Shown one piece after another: positions 45,571 through 54,511 of a stretch of DNA of 64,000 nucleotides (positions are counted from its first letter, which is position 1; each line of letters opens with the position of its first letter). A program made the position numbers and the translations under genes. Location: NCBI RefSeq assembly GCF_000519045.1, contig NZ_KI912532.1:434001-498000 (forward strand), given 5' to 3'. The notes below the pieces were generated by a model. It had not been told where the DNA came from and did not search any database. It worked only from the letters and a program-made list of their open reading frames with translations. Source of the stretch: Dechloromonas agitata is5. Lineage in GTDB: Bacteria; Pseudomonadota; Gammaproteobacteria; Burkholderiales; Rhodocyclaceae.

Positions 45571-45989
45571 CGGGTGCGGTAGGAGAAGTGACAGCCGACA
45601 CAGGCCGACGTGATATTGGGCAGCAGGGCGAGCGCCTTGTCGCGGTCACCGGTCTTGGCGACGGCGGCGAATTCGCTGACCGCCTTGTGACCATCCATGC
45701 CGATACCGTGCATGGCCGGCGGCATGTGCGGCCCGGGCCGGGCGTCGAAAGGTTTCATCCGGTGCTTGCCCATTGCCGATACGCCGAGCTTGGTCTCCGC
45801 CGCTTCACCGGCCTCCTTGACCTTGCCCTCGGCCATCAGCGACAACACTTCATTGACGGCCACCAGGTTGTCGAGCATCTCCTGGCGTAGCGATTCCTGC
45901 GCGGCAGGCGGCAGCGGCGCCAGCTGGCGGGTATCTTCGGCAACAGCCACGGTCGAAATCAGGGCCAGCATGGCCAATAGCGTTTTCAT
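45567..45989 (-). CDS. Small c-type cytochrome between ubiA and ubiD
   Basis: 140 residues with a signal peptide (about 1-17, cleaved after AVA) and a single haem motif CVGCH near the C-terminus. A C-terminal CXXCH on a helical protein of this size resembles the class II cytochrome c' fold. The acid and Met/His-rich middle ([13 protein letters not shown]) is unusual. It overlaps ubiA by four bases upstream and ubiD by three downstream, so all three are translationally coupled. AAGGAG precedes the ATG. Role unknown; an electron-transfer or gas-binding function is possible. Confidence 0.85.
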   Translation of the reverse strand: MKTLLAMLALISTVAVAEDTRQLAPLPPAAQESLRQEMLDNLVAVNEVLSLMAEGKVKEAGEAAETKLGVSAMGKHRMKPFDARPGPHMPPAMHGIGMDGHKAVSEFAAVAKTGDRDKALALLPNITSACVGCHFSYRTR

Positions 45990-46876
45990 CCGAAACTCCT
46001 TCCGGAAATCAGGAAATCGACGACGATGCCGGCGAAAATCGCGGCACCGACCCAGTTGTTGTGCAGGAAGGCCTTGAAGCACGGCATGCGCTCGCGGCCC
46101 TTGATCCAGGTGTAATGCACGCCCATGATGCCGGCCGCCCCGGCCAGTCCGGCGTAGAAGGCGAGGCCCATGTTCAGCGTCCAGCCAACCCAGCCGATGA
46201 TGGCCAGGGTCGCGGCATAGCACAGCATCACCGCCGCCACATCGAAGCGGCCGAAGGTGATGGCCGAGGTTTTGATCCCGATTTTCAGGTCGTCGTTGCG
46301 GTCGACCATGGCGTATTCCGTGTCGTAGGCCACCGCCCAGAAGACGTTGGCCAGCAGCAGCCACCAGGCTTCGGCCGGCACGCTGCCGAGGTGGGCGGCG
46401 TAAGCCATCGGGATGCCGAAACCGAAGGCAATGCCGAGGTAGGCCTGCGGGATGGCGAAGAAGCGCTTGGTGAAGGGGTAGCTGGCAGCCAGGAAAACAG
46501 CCGGCACCGAGAGCCAGGTGACGAGCGGCATGCCCAGTGCCAGCACCAGCCCGAAGGAGAGCAGGCAGAGGGCGGCAAACAGCCAGAGCGCTTCCCTGGC
46601 CGTCACCTTGCCGGCCGTCAATGGCCGTTCCCGGGTGCGTTCGACATGCTTGTCGAAATCGCGGTCGGCGTAGTCGTTGATGACGCAACCGGCCGAGCGC
46701 ATCAGCACGGTGCCCATGATGAAGATCCAGACCACGCTCCAGTTCGGCCGGCCCAAGGCCGAGAGCCATAAGGCCCACAGTGTCGGCCAGAGCAGGAGCA
46801 GGATGCCGATCGGCTTGTCGAGCCGCATCAGCCTTTCATAGAGATCGAGTTTTTCCTTGAGCGCGGGCCAGTTCAT
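45986..46876 (-). CDS. ubiA: 4-hydroxybenzoate polyprenyltransferase
   Basis: 296 residues, about eight to nine membrane helices. The two Asp-rich motifs for prenyl diphosphate and Mg are visible: NDYADRDFD near residue 70 and [12 protein letters not shown] near residue 195. It prenylates 4-hydroxybenzoate, the step before UbiD in ubiquinone synthesis. First gene of the ubiA-cytochrome-ubiD unit. Confidence 0.96.
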   Translation of the reverse strand: MNWPALKEKLDLYERLMRLDKPIGILLLLWPTLWALWLSALGRPNWSVVWIFIMGTVLMRSAGCVINDYADRDFDKHVERTRERPLTAGKVTAREALWLFAALCLLSFGLVLALGMPLVTWLSVPAVFLAASYPFTKRFFAIPQAYLGIAFGFGIPMAYAAHLGSVPAEAWWLLLANVFWAVAYDTEYAMVDRNDDLKIGIKTSAITFGRFDVAAVMLCYAATLAIIGWVGWTLNMGLAFYAGLAGAAGIMGVHYTWIKGRERMPCFKAFLHNNWVGAAIFAGIVVDFLISGRSFG

Positions 46877-46916
46877 CGTTGGATTCTACCTTGGCGATCA
46901 TCGGGGGGCCGGCCGC

Positions 46917-47678
46917 TCAATGGGCGCGGCTGCGGGCGGCCTGCTGCCAGGCGACGACGGCCTGCCCGGAGTGGGCGAGGATGGCTTGGTAGCGATCTTC
47001 CGGCAAGGCATGGCGCAGCGAGGCAAAGAGCCGCTGCGTGCCTTCCTGGGCCAGCGGCGAAGCCGGCGCCTGGCCGGAGAGCAGGCCGATCTGGATGTGG
47101 GCCAGCGCGTCGGCGACCAGCCGCCAGCCGAATTCCGGCATTTTCTGGTCGAGGGCGACCATCAGGCTGCCCAGGGTGCGCACGATGGCCTCGACCTGCT
47201 CGCTCGATTCGCAGGCCGCCATCGCATGCCACAACGCCAGATGGATGCCGCGCCGTAGATCGACTTTGAAATCGACAGCCGCCGATTCGATGGCATCGAT
47301 CTGTTCGAAATAACGCTGGAAGCGTGTTTCCTCGCGGGCATCGAGCCGGGTGCGCAAGCCGCCGATCAGCGCCGTCAGCGGGTGGATGGCGGTCAGCCCG
47401 AAAGCCTGGGTGTAGGCCAAGCCCCACTGGTCGAGGCCGCTGATCAACAGGGCCAGGCGCAGGGCGCGCGCCTCGTCGCTGCCGCCGGCTCGGCACCAGT
47501 TGGCGCACTGCGCCGCCACCTCGCCCAGGATGCCGACGTCCGGCGCTCCTTCGTTGGCTGCCGCCTGGCGGAAAACGCCGGCAAAGACGTCCTGTGCCAT
47601 GCGGGCGGCGAGGCGCTGGGTGTCGGGGTTGACGAGAGAGGCCAGTTGGTCGGCGGGAGGCTGGGAATGGGTCGTCAT
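46917..47678 (-). CDS. Hypothetical soluble protein
   Basis: 253 residues, largely alpha-helical by composition, without signal peptide, membrane helix or recognisable motif. The start ATG at 47678 (MTTHSQPPADQL) has no clear Shine-Dalgarno; the frame extends 20 codons further without support. It lies between ubiA (40 bases) and the LplT-PlsC fusion gene (56 bases) on the same strand. Codon use is like its neighbours. I do not recognise the family. Confidence 0.65.
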   Translation of the reverse strand: MTTHSQPPADQLASLVNPDTQRLAARMAQDVFAGVFRQAAANEGAPDVGILGEVAAQCANWCRAGGSDEARALRLALLISGLDQWGLAYTQAFGLTAIHPLTALIGGLRTRLDAREETRFQRYFEQIDAIESAAVDFKVDLRRGIHLALWHAMAACESSEQVEAIVRTLGSLMVALDQKMPEFGWRLVADALAHIQIGLLSGQAPASPLAQEGTQRLFASLRHALPEDRYQAILAHSGQAVVAWQQAARSRAH

Positions 47679-47734
47679 GGCTAGGGGGCGAAAGCAGCAA
47701 AGGCGCCATTCTACCGGCCCGGCCGCCCGCCCCC

Positions 47735-49615
47735 TCAACGACAGTCACCGCGCAGGGCAAGCACGCTGGCGAACAGCCGCTCCGGCGTCAACGCCTCGGG
47801 CGGCAGCGGAGGGCCGACACGCAACGCGATCGCCGAGAACATGCCGCGCCGGAACGGCGTTTGCATCGCCTTGCCCTCGATCCGCGAGAAGAAGCTGCCC
47901 CACAGGCCGGACAAGGCCATCGGCACCACCGGCACCGGGTTGTCCCGGAGGATGCGGCTGATACCCGGCCGGAAGGGTTGCAGTTCGCCATCGCGGGTGA
48001 GCCCCCCCTCCGGAAAGATACCGACCAGGTCGCCGTTGGCCAGCGCCCGTGCCACCTCGGCGAAGGCTGCTTCCAGCATCGCAGGATCTTCCTTGGCCGA
48101 GGCGATGGGGATCGCGCCGCAATGGCGGAAGATGAAACCCAGCAGCGGCGTCCGGAAAATGCGGTGATCCATCACGAAGCGGATCGGGCGTGGCGCGGCG
48201 CCCATGATCACCACCGCATCGGCAAAGCTGACATGGTTGGCGACCAGCACCGCCGCTCCCTCATGCGGGATGTGCTCCAGCCCGCTGGTGCGCAGCCGAT
48301 ACACCGCCCGGACCAGCAGCCAGGCGATGAAGCGCAGCAGGAATTCCGGCACCAGCCCGTAGATGTAGATCGCCACCGCCGCATTGAGCAGCGCCCCGAG
48401 CGCGAACAGGGCCGGGATCGACATGCCTTGGCCGAGCAAGGCCGCCGCGCCCAGCGCGCCGACCACCATGAACAGCGCATTGAGGATGTTGTTGGCGGCG
48501 ATGACGCGCGCCCGATGCTCCGGCGCACTGCGCAGCTGGACCAGGGCATACATCGGCACGATGAAGAAGCCGCCGAAGACGCCGAGCATCAGCAAGTCGA
48601 ACAGCACGCGCCAGATGGCCGGGAGGCTGAGCAGGGCGAGCAGGTCGTGCGGCGTCGTACCGGCCAAACCGGCTGGCGAGGCGAAATAGAGGTCGAGGCC
48701 GAAGAGCGTCAGGCCGATCGAGCCGAAGGGCACCAGGCCGATCTCGACATGCTTGCCGGACATCCGCTCGCAGAGCATCGAGCCGAGCCCGATGCCGACC
48801 GTGAAGGTGGCGAGCAACAGTGTCACCGACGATTCACCGCCGCCGAGCACAAACTTGGCATAGGCCGGGAACTGGGCAAGGAACAGCGCGCCGTAGAGCC
48901 AGAACCACGAGATGCCGAGGATGGACAGGAAGACCGTGCGGTTCTCGCGGGCGAAGGCGATGTTGCGCCAGGTTTCGCTGAGCGGATTGAGATTGATCCG
49001 GAGTTCCGGCACCGGGGCCGGCGCCGCCGGGATACCCCGGCTGGTCACATAGCCCGCCAGGGCGACGACAAAGGCGCCGACGGCGATCCAGGCCGGATGC
49101 TCGACCGAACCGGCGAGCAGCCCGCCAGCCAGCGTGCCGAGCAGGATGGCAACGAAGGTACCGGCCTCGATCAGGGCATTGCCGCCGACCAGTTCGTCCG
49201 CATGCAGGTGTTGCGGCAAGATGGCGTACTTGACGGGCCCGAACAGCGTCGAATGGCAGCCGAGCAGGAACAGCGCGCCCATCAGCACCGGCAGGCTGGT
49301 CAGGAAGAAACCGACCGCCGCGACGCCCATGATGGCCATCTCGAGCACCTTGACCAGGCGGGCGAGCATCGCCTTGTCGAGCTTGTCGGCCAGTTGCCCG
49401 GCGGTCGCCGAGAACAGGAAGAAGGGGAGGATGAAGATGCCGGCCGCCAGGTTGGCGAGCAGCTCCGGCTTCAGCGTCGTCCAGTGCGCCGCCTGAAAGG
49501 TGAGCAGCACGACCAGCGCATTCTTGAACAGGTTGTCATTGAAGGCACCGAGGAACTGCGTGGCAAAAAAGGGCGCAAAGCGCTTCTGTTTAAGGAGTCC
49601 GAATTGTCCGCTCAT
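47735..49615 (-). CDS. MFS (LplT-like) transporter fused to a PlsC acyltransferase domain
   Basis: 626 residues. Residues about 1-400 form a 12-helix MFS transporter starting FAPFFATQFLGAFNDNLFKNAL, the signature of the lysophospholipid flippase LplT. Residues about 430-626 are an acyltransferase with the PlsC motif NHVSFAD (catalytic His and Asp) and FPEGG. The AMP-ligase domain found in three-part Aas fusions is missing. The pair suits uptake and re-acylation of lysophospholipids at the inner membrane. Start is ATG at 49615 (MSGQFGLLKQKRF) with AAGGAG upstream. Confidence 0.88.
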   Translation of the reverse strand: MSGQFGLLKQKRFAPFFATQFLGAFNDNLFKNALVVLLTFQAAHWTTLKPELLANLAAGIFILPFFLFSATAGQLADKLDKAMLARLVKVLEMAIMGVAAVGFFLTSLPVLMGALFLLGCHSTLFGPVKYAILPQHLHADELVGGNALIEAGTFVAILLGTLAGGLLAGSVEHPAWIAVGAFVVALAGYVTSRGIPAAPAPVPELRINLNPLSETWRNIAFARENRTVFLSILGISWFWLYGALFLAQFPAYAKFVLGGGESSVTLLLATFTVGIGLGSMLCERMSGKHVEIGLVPFGSIGLTLFGLDLYFASPAGLAGTTPHDLLALLSLPAIWRVLFDLLMLGVFGGFFIVPMYALVQLRSAPEHRARVIAANNILNALFMVVGALGAAALLGQGMSIPALFALGALLNAAVAIYIYGLVPEFLLRFIAWLLVRAVYRLRTSGLEHIPHEGAAVLVANHVSFADAVVIMGAAPRPIRFVMDHRIFRTPLLGFIFRHCGAIPIASAKEDPAMLEAAFAEVARALANGDLVGIFPEGGLTRDGELQPFRPGISRILRDNPVPVVPMALSGLWGSFFSRIEGKAMQTPFRRGMFSAIALRVGPPLPPEALTPERLFASVLALRGDCR

Positions 49616-49817
49616 CGTGATTTTCCGCGTGGATCTTCTGGCGCGTGCGTGGCCACAAACCGACGCCGCACCAGCTCCCAACCGGGAGGAACCCACCAAG
49701 TCATGCCGCCAAAGAAGCCTGCAGTTTCTTGGTTTTTAGTGCTCTCGCCAAGCCAAGAGGGCATCGGCAACCACCGCTGCCCGTCACGCTTAACCCCGGA
49801 AAAGCGGGCGCGGAGCG

Positions 49818-50351
49818 CTATTCAGCGGCGCGTCCAAGCATCGACTGCAGTACCTTGTCCTTCAGAAGCAAGGCATGAAACAGTGCCGCTGCGACGTGCA
49901 ACGCCACCAAGGCAATCAGGGCATTGCCCAGGCCCTCGTGCAACTCCTTGAAAACCTTCGCTACTCCGCTGCTCACCGGCAGCGGCGGAATTTCCAGCCA
50001 GCCGAGCAGATTGATCGGCAGCCCCTTTCCGGACACGGCGACATAGCCACAGAGGGGAAGCAAGATCATCAGCAGGTAGAGGCCGAGATGGCCGGCCTTG
50101 GCGAGCAATGTGACCAGCGGGGTCGTTGAATGGACCGGGCCGGTGACCACGGCTCGTGTCACCACGCGCAGCAATGTCAGCAAGCCGATGACGCCCCCCG
50201 ACAGGAAATGAAGTTGCATCAGTTGGGCCCGCATCGGATTCGATTTGTCGAATGCCTCATGGCTCCATACCGCGCCGATACAGAGAATCATCAGCAGCAC
50301 CGTCAACCAGTGCTGGACTCTGACGAGAGGTGGCCAATTCGCGTTTTTCAT
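49818..50351 (-). CDS. Cytochrome b561 family protein
   Basis: 177 residues with four helices and haem-ligand His residues in VQHWLTVLL, QLHFLSGG, and ALHVAAALFHALL, the pattern of prokaryotic cytochrome b561 (CybB). It moves electrons at the inner membrane, often from quinol; superoxide oxidase is one known activity in the family. The region 49616-49817 upstream of its stop has no supportable gene. Confidence 0.9.
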   Translation of the reverse strand: MKNANWPPLVRVQHWLTVLLMILCIGAVWSHEAFDKSNPMRAQLMQLHFLSGGVIGLLTLLRVVTRAVVTGPVHSTTPLVTLLAKAGHLGLYLLMILLPLCGYVAVSGKGLPINLLGWLEIPPLPVSSGVAKVFKELHEGLGNALIALVALHVAAALFHALLLKDKVLQSMLGRAAE

Positions 50352-50407
50352 TGGGGTATCCGGAAACGTAAGAAGCTGGAAGCGTAGCGGGCCGCGCTTA
50401 AATAAAC

Positions 50408-50429
50408 CTTAAACGCATGGGGGTTTAAG
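50408..50429 (-). promoter_or_regulatory. Inverted repeat upstream of the cytochrome b561 gene
   Basis: CTTAAAC (50408-50414) and GTTTAAG (50423-50429) are separated by eight bases, 57 bases upstream of the b561 start. It stands where an operator would be expected and lacks a T-tract, so it is not a terminator. The regulator is unknown. Confidence 0.35.
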
Positions 50430-50492
50430 CCCATTACCGGCCCCGCGGAGGGTGGGTCGGGGGACGCTCGCCGACCAGGCCCTCGCAGGGCT

Positions 50493-51818
50493 TCAACGCA
50501 TCTCGAACAATTCCTGATGAAAGCGCCCGGCCGGCAGGCCAAGGGCGAGCAGGGCTGCGCGCAGCTGGCGGCCGAACGGGGCCGGGCCGCAGAACCAGAT
50601 GTCCGCCTCGCGCCAATCGGCCACCGTTTCCAGCAGATGCCGGACCTCGAACCGCTTCCGCCAGTATAGGTGGAGCGAAACGCCGGCCAGGCGGGCATCT
50701 TCCTGCAGACGGCCGAGAACTGCGTCATTCATTTGCCCGGTGCAGTGGAACAGGTCGACCGGCTTGCCATCGGCCTCCCGGGCCAGGGCCTGCATGCGGG
50801 CGACGAAGGGCGTAATGCCGATGCCACCGCTGACCCAGATCTGGCGCTTGCCCTCGCCGGCGAAGGTGAAGCAGCCATACGGCCCCTCGACGACGACCCG
50901 GTCGCCGACCGCGAGGCGATCCGGCAGGGTTCGCGTGTAGTCGCCCAGCGCCTTGATCAGCAGGCGCAACTGGCCGTCACCCTGCCAGGCCGAAGCCAGG
51001 GTGTAGGGGTGCGGACCTTCGTCGGCATGAAAGGTGACAAAGGCAAACTGGCCGGCCTGATGCCCCGGCCAGCCAGCGTCCAGCTGGATGTCGACGGCCA
51101 GCGTCGCCAGTTCGCCTTGCCATTCACAGCTGGCCACCCGCCCAGCGACCGGCCTGCCGCTGAGATGCCGACGCGCCAGGCAAAGCACCGCGGAAATACT
51201 GCCGAGCACCATCAGCACGCCGACAACGAGGCCGACCGGGCGCGTCCAGTCATCGAACTTGAGCAGGATCACCGCATGAAATACGAAGGCCAGATAGGTG
51301 ATGGCCAGGATGCGGTGCGTCTGGAAAAAGCGGCGGTAGGGGAAATACTTGACCAGGGCCAGCACCATCAACACGAGCGCGGCGTAGAAGGCCCATTCGC
51401 CGACGCTTTCCGCCAGGCCACGCTGACTGGCCAATAGCTGCTGCAGCGAGCCGTCCGGCAAGTGTGGCCGGGGCGGGCGGCCGCGTCTTTCCAGCCAGCC
51501 GAGCCCGACGGCCCACTTCGGCCCCTTGGCAATCAACCAGTGGCTGACCGACACCACCAGGGCGGCGATGCCCAGCCACTTGTGCAGGCGATAAGTCTTG
51601 TCCAGGCCGCCGAACAGGCGTTCGGCAATCCGCGGCCGGGCGGCGAGGATCATCGCCAGGCTCATGACGGTGATGCTGACGACGCCGGAGTATTGCACCA
51701 GCACATTGCGCCAATCGAAAAATCCGGCCAGCGCGGCGAACGATGCCTGCTCGGAGATCAGCCAGAGCAGGCTGATCAGGCCCAGGCTGCCCCAAAGCGC
51801 CACTTTGATCGATTTCAT
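50493..51818 (-). CDS. Ferric reductase-like transmembrane oxidoreductase
   Basis: 441 residues. Six helices (about 1-215) form a ferric-reductase-like haem domain with His residues in YRLHKWLGIAALVVSVSHWL and FQTHRILAITYLAFVFHAV. The C-terminal half is a ferredoxin-NADP reductase-like FAD/NAD domain (HPYTLAS flavin motif, SGGIGITPF nucleotide motif, WFCGPAPF). It would pass electrons from NAD(P)H across the membrane. It is divergent from the marR-family gene, with a palindrome between them. Confidence 0.88.
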   Translation of the reverse strand: MKSIKVALWGSLGLISLLWLISEQASFAALAGFFDWRNVLVQYSGVVSITVMSLAMILAARPRIAERLFGGLDKTYRLHKWLGIAALVVSVSHWLIAKGPKWAVGLGWLERRGRPPRPHLPDGSLQQLLASQRGLAESVGEWAFYAALVLMVLALVKYFPYRRFFQTHRILAITYLAFVFHAVILLKFDDWTRPVGLVVGVLMVLGSISAVLCLARRHLSGRPVAGRVASCEWQGELATLAVDIQLDAGWPGHQAGQFAFVTFHADEGPHPYTLASAWQGDGQLRLLIKALGDYTRTLPDRLAVGDRVVVEGPYGCFTFAGEGKRQIWVSGGIGITPFVARMQALAREADGKPVDLFHCTGQMNDAVLGRLQEDARLAGVSLHLYWRKRFEVRHLLETVADWREADIWFCGPAPFGRQLRAALLALGLPAGRFHQELFEMR

Positions 51819-51883
51819 GTCGCGTTTCCTGCCTATTCCGTTAATTGCAGGTTATCGCCCGAATATCTTTCTCGCAAGATAAC

Positions 51884-51896
51884 TTACATTGTGTAA
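51884..51896 (+). promoter_or_regulatory. Palindromic operator between ferric reductase and marR genes
   Basis: TTACA-TTG-TGTAA is a perfect palindrome 42 bases upstream of the marR-type ATG and 66 bases from the divergent reductase ATG. GTTATC at 51851 and GATAAC at 51878 form a second, wider repeat. MarR proteins usually bind such sites in their own divergent promoters. Confidence 0.55.
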
Positions 51897-51937
51897 CATC
51901 TTTCTCCGCCCCCGGCATCTGGAGAAACGACGCAGCC

Positions 51938-52426
51938 ATGGGAAAGAACACCAGCCTGCATACCCACCAATGGGATAACGCCATCGACCCGCAGATCGCG
52001 CCGCTCTTCCTGGCCCTGCAATGGGCCCACCGGCGGTCGATCGAGCAGATGCAGCCCCTGCTGGCCGAATTCCGCCTGTCATCGGCTGAATTCGACGTCC
52101 TGGCCACCTTGCGCAATGCGCCGCCCCCCTACGAGCTGACGCCGTCGCAGGTTCAGGACGAGGTGGTCATCACCTCCGGCGGCTTGACCAAGGTGATGCT
52201 GCAACTGGCGTCACGCGGCCTGGTCGAGCGCCCGCAGTTCGGCGACGACCGGCGCGTCAAGCCGGTTCGACTGACGGCAGCGGGCATCACCGCGATCGAG
52301 GCGGCGATGTCCCGGATGATCGACACCACCGGGCAGTGGATCCGTTCGGCGCTGGCCGCCGGCGACATCGCGCAACTGACCGCCCTGCTCCGCCAGCTGA
52401 TCGATGCGCCCGAACGGGCATCCTGA
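51938..52426 (+). CDS. MarR-family transcriptional regulator
   Basis: 162 residues with the MarR winged helix: SSAEFDVLATLRNAPPPYELTP (read in parts), TSGGLTKVMLQLASRGLVER and DDRRVKPVRLTAAG, the basic wing. The start at ATG 51938 (MGKNTSL) gives normal family length; the frame is open 31 codons further up through the promoter. It probably regulates the divergent ferric reductase gene and itself through 51884-51896. Confidence 0.9.
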   Translation: MGKNTSLHTHQWDNAIDPQIAPLFLALQWAHRRSIEQMQPLLAEFRLSSAEFDVLATLRNAPPPYELTPSQVQDEVVITSGGLTKVMLQLASRGLVERPQFGDDRRVKPVRLTAAGITAIEAAMSRMIDTTGQWIRSALAAGDIAQLTALLRQLIDAPERAS

Positions 52427-52554
52427 GCCCCTCGGCACAGTGCCCTGGCGCGGTCAGCGACGAACCGGATCCAGCACGGCAACGCCAGCCCGATGGCGAC
52501 AAGCCCCAGGCTTGGGTAAAGTAGGTTCATCTGTCCGATGCGGAGGACCCGATC

Positions 52555-53298
52555 ATGCGCTTTCTGAACACCCTGCTCGGCGCCCTCGCCTGCATCGCCA
52601 GCCAACTCGCCCCCGGCCAGGCTCTCGCCCAGTTACCCGACCCGCCACCCGAGCACTGGTATGGCAAGATCGTCCGCTACGATTTCATCGCGCCCTACGC
52701 CGTCGTCCCGCCGCGCCACGACGGCATCCTGATCGACACCCGGGATACGGCACGGCGCTACGATGTCGGCCACATCCCAGGCGCCATCAACCTGCCCGCC
52801 AAGCAGTTCGACGCGCTGGCACCCCGCCTCTTGCCGGCCGACAAGCACACGCTGATCCTGTTCTACTGCGACGGCATCGAATGCAAGCTCAGCCACATGG
52901 CCGCCGACGATGCCGAGGACCTCGGCTACACCAACATCCGTGTCTATGCCGAAGGCTTTCCGGACTGGTTCAAGCGCGGCAACCCCTACGCGATCAGCGC
53001 CGGGCATCTGCGAACGCTGATCGAAACCGGTGAAGCCGGCATGCTGATCGATGTACGCGACAGCGGGGCCTACCAGAGACATCACCTGCCGAATGCCCGC
53101 CACCTGCCGGCCGAGTACTTTGCGCAACAGGCCGCTGGCGTCCTGCCCGGCGACAAGGGGACGCCGCTTGTGTTCTATTGCGACCATGCCGACGCCCGGC
53201 TGAGCTATGCCGTTGCGCGCCAGGCCACGGCGCTCGGCTACCGCCAGGTCATGCTGATCGAGGGCGGCTACCCGGCCTGGGAAAACCTGGCGCGCTGA
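52555..53298 (+). CDS. Exported tandem rhodanese-domain protein
   Basis: 247 residues with a signal peptide (about 1-25, ending ALA-Q) and two rhodanese domains, about 45-150 and 155-247. Each has an active-site Cys loop, FYCDGIECKLS and FYCDHADARLS, and the usual DTRDTARRYDVGHIPGA / DVRDSGAYQRHHLPNA patterns. Being exported, it probably handles periplasmic sulfur or thiol carriers. GGAGGA precedes the ATG. The catalytic loops differ in length, so only one domain may be active. Confidence 0.88.
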   Translation: MRFLNTLLGALACIASQLAPGQALAQLPDPPPEHWYGKIVRYDFIAPYAVVPPRHDGILIDTRDTARRYDVGHIPGAINLPAKQFDALAPRLLPADKHTLILFYCDGIECKLSHMAADDAEDLGYTNIRVYAEGFPDWFKRGNPYAISAGHLRTLIETGEAGMLIDVRDSGAYQRHHLPNARHLPAEYFAQQAAGVLPGDKGTPLVFYCDHADARLSYAVARQATALGYRQVMLIEGGYPAWENLAR

Positions 53299-53356
53299 TC
53301 CCCCTCGCTCGCATGGCACAATCCGCCCTCGCCAAACCACCGGCCACCGCCACACC

Positions 53357-54250
53357 ATGACCCAGCTTCCCTCGCGTTCCGAATTCCTCGACCTGCCCGA
53401 CGTCCGCCTGCACATCCGGCGCTGGGGCGATGCCGAGGCCCCGACCCTCTTCCTGCTGCATGGCTGGATGGACGTTTCCGCCTCCTTCCAGTTCGTCGTC
53501 GACGCACTGCAGCGCGACTGGAACATCGTCGCCCCCGACTGGCGCGGCTTCGGCCCGTCGCAATGGCTGCACCGCCCCTACTATTTCGCCGAGCACATCA
53601 GCGACCTGGAGGCCATCCTCGATCATTACGCGCCGGCGGGTCAGGTCCGGCTGGTCGGGCACAGCATGGGCGGTATCCTCTCCTGCCTGTACGCCGGCAT
53701 TCGCCCCGAGCGGGTCGAGCGTCTGGTCACGCTGGACGGTTTCGGCATCGCGCCGACCACGCCGGACATGGCACCCGAGCGCTACCGTCAATGGCTGGAC
53801 CAGAGCCGGGCAACGCCCAAGCTGCATGTGTACCGCGACCGCGCCGACTTCGCACGGCGCTTGATGAAGACCGACCGTTTCCTGACTGCCGAGCGCGCCG
53901 AGTTCCTCGCCCGCCATTTGGCCAAGATCGGCGAGGGCCACAACAAGGCCGGCGAGCGCCGGCATGGCGTGATCTGGAATGGCGACCCGTGGCACAAGAA
54001 CTTCTCGCCCTACCTGTTCCGTCTGGAAGAGTCGATGGCGATATGGCGCGAAGTACGCTGCCCGGTATTGTGGGTGGCCGGCCGCCAGTCGTGGGTGGTG
54101 CGCGATTTCGGCCAGCGCCCCGGCGACTGGGAAGCCCGCCAGGCCTGCTTCGCACAGCTGACCGAACGCTGGATCGAAGACGCCGACCACATGCTGCATC
54201 ACGACCAGCCAGCCGAAGTGGCGCGGCTGATCGAAGAATTCCTGACGTAA
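53357..54250 (+). CDS. Alpha/beta hydrolase
   Basis: 297 residues with the alpha/beta hydrolase fold: oxyanion HGWMD near residue 35, nucleophile elbow GHSMGG with Ser103, and a C-terminal His in DADHMLHHDQP. The cap region is short. It is a cytoplasmic esterase or similar; the substrate cannot be inferred. It follows the rhodanese gene after 58 bases. Confidence 0.87.
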   Translation: MTQLPSRSEFLDLPDVRLHIRRWGDAEAPTLFLLHGWMDVSASFQFVVDALQRDWNIVAPDWRGFGPSQWLHRPYYFAEHISDLEAILDHYAPAGQVRLVGHSMGGILSCLYAGIRPERVERLVTLDGFGIAPTTPDMAPERYRQWLDQSRATPKLHVYRDRADFARRLMKTDRFLTAERAEFLARHLAKIGEGHNKAGERRHGVIWNGDPWHKNFSPYLFRLEESMAIWREVRCPVLWVAGRQSWVVRDFGQRPGDWEARQACFAQLTERWIEDADHMLHHDQPAEVARLIEEFLT

Positions 54251-54274
54251 AAAAAGCCGGGAAACCCCGGCTTT
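54249..54274 (-). terminator. Bidirectional intrinsic terminator between hydrolase and 33-residue protein genes
   Basis: AAAGCCGGG (54253-54261) and CCCGGCTTT (54266-54274) form a 9-bp stem with loop AAAC. The minus-strand tail is seven T, strong; the plus-strand tail is only TTTCC. It lies 39 bases beyond the stop of the small gene at 54313-54414. Confidence 0.85.
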
Positions 54275-54312
54275 CCTGGCCAGGCACCGAAAACCGGCGC
54301 CTGTCGTGCGGC

Positions 54313-54414
54313 TTAGTGGTAGGCCTTCTTCGATGCCAGCTTGGATGCCATGAAGCAGGCCAGCGTGAAGATCAATGCGGCGAAACCGATGCCGAAGGTG
54401 GAAAGCTCGTCCAT
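54313..54414 (-). CDS. 33-residue single-helix membrane protein
   Basis: A short frame with good signals: ATG at 54414 with AGAGG six bases upstream, 33 codons, TAA, and a strong terminator 39 bases later. The peptide begins MDELSTFGIGFAALIF, has one membrane helix (about residues 8-26), and ends in a basic tail (KLASKKAYH). It resembles in design the small inner-membrane subunits that stabilise larger complexes, such as CydX-type proteins, but the sequence matches none I know. The flanking genes give no obvious partner. Confidence 0.65.
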   Translation of the reverse strand: MDELSTFGIGFAALIFTLACFMASKLASKKAYH

Positions 54415-54511
54415 GTAGTGCCTCTGTGGATGGGTTGTATTTGAGGCGGTATAGACAAGCGGTTCCCGAAAAGTTCCGGCCGCGCTGCGTTTTTCCCGCT
54501 GGCCGCCGTGC

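Noticed and set aside
49699-49818. Possible short plus-strand gene starting ATG at 49702 behind GGGAGG
   Set aside because: The frame has no stop before it enters the convergent cytochrome b561 gene, and shows no conserved pattern.
47861-49951. Plus-strand open frame of 696 codons opposite the LplT-PlsC gene
   Set aside because: Shadow frame that runs past the real gene start into the intergenic region; no Shine-Dalgarno and no motif.
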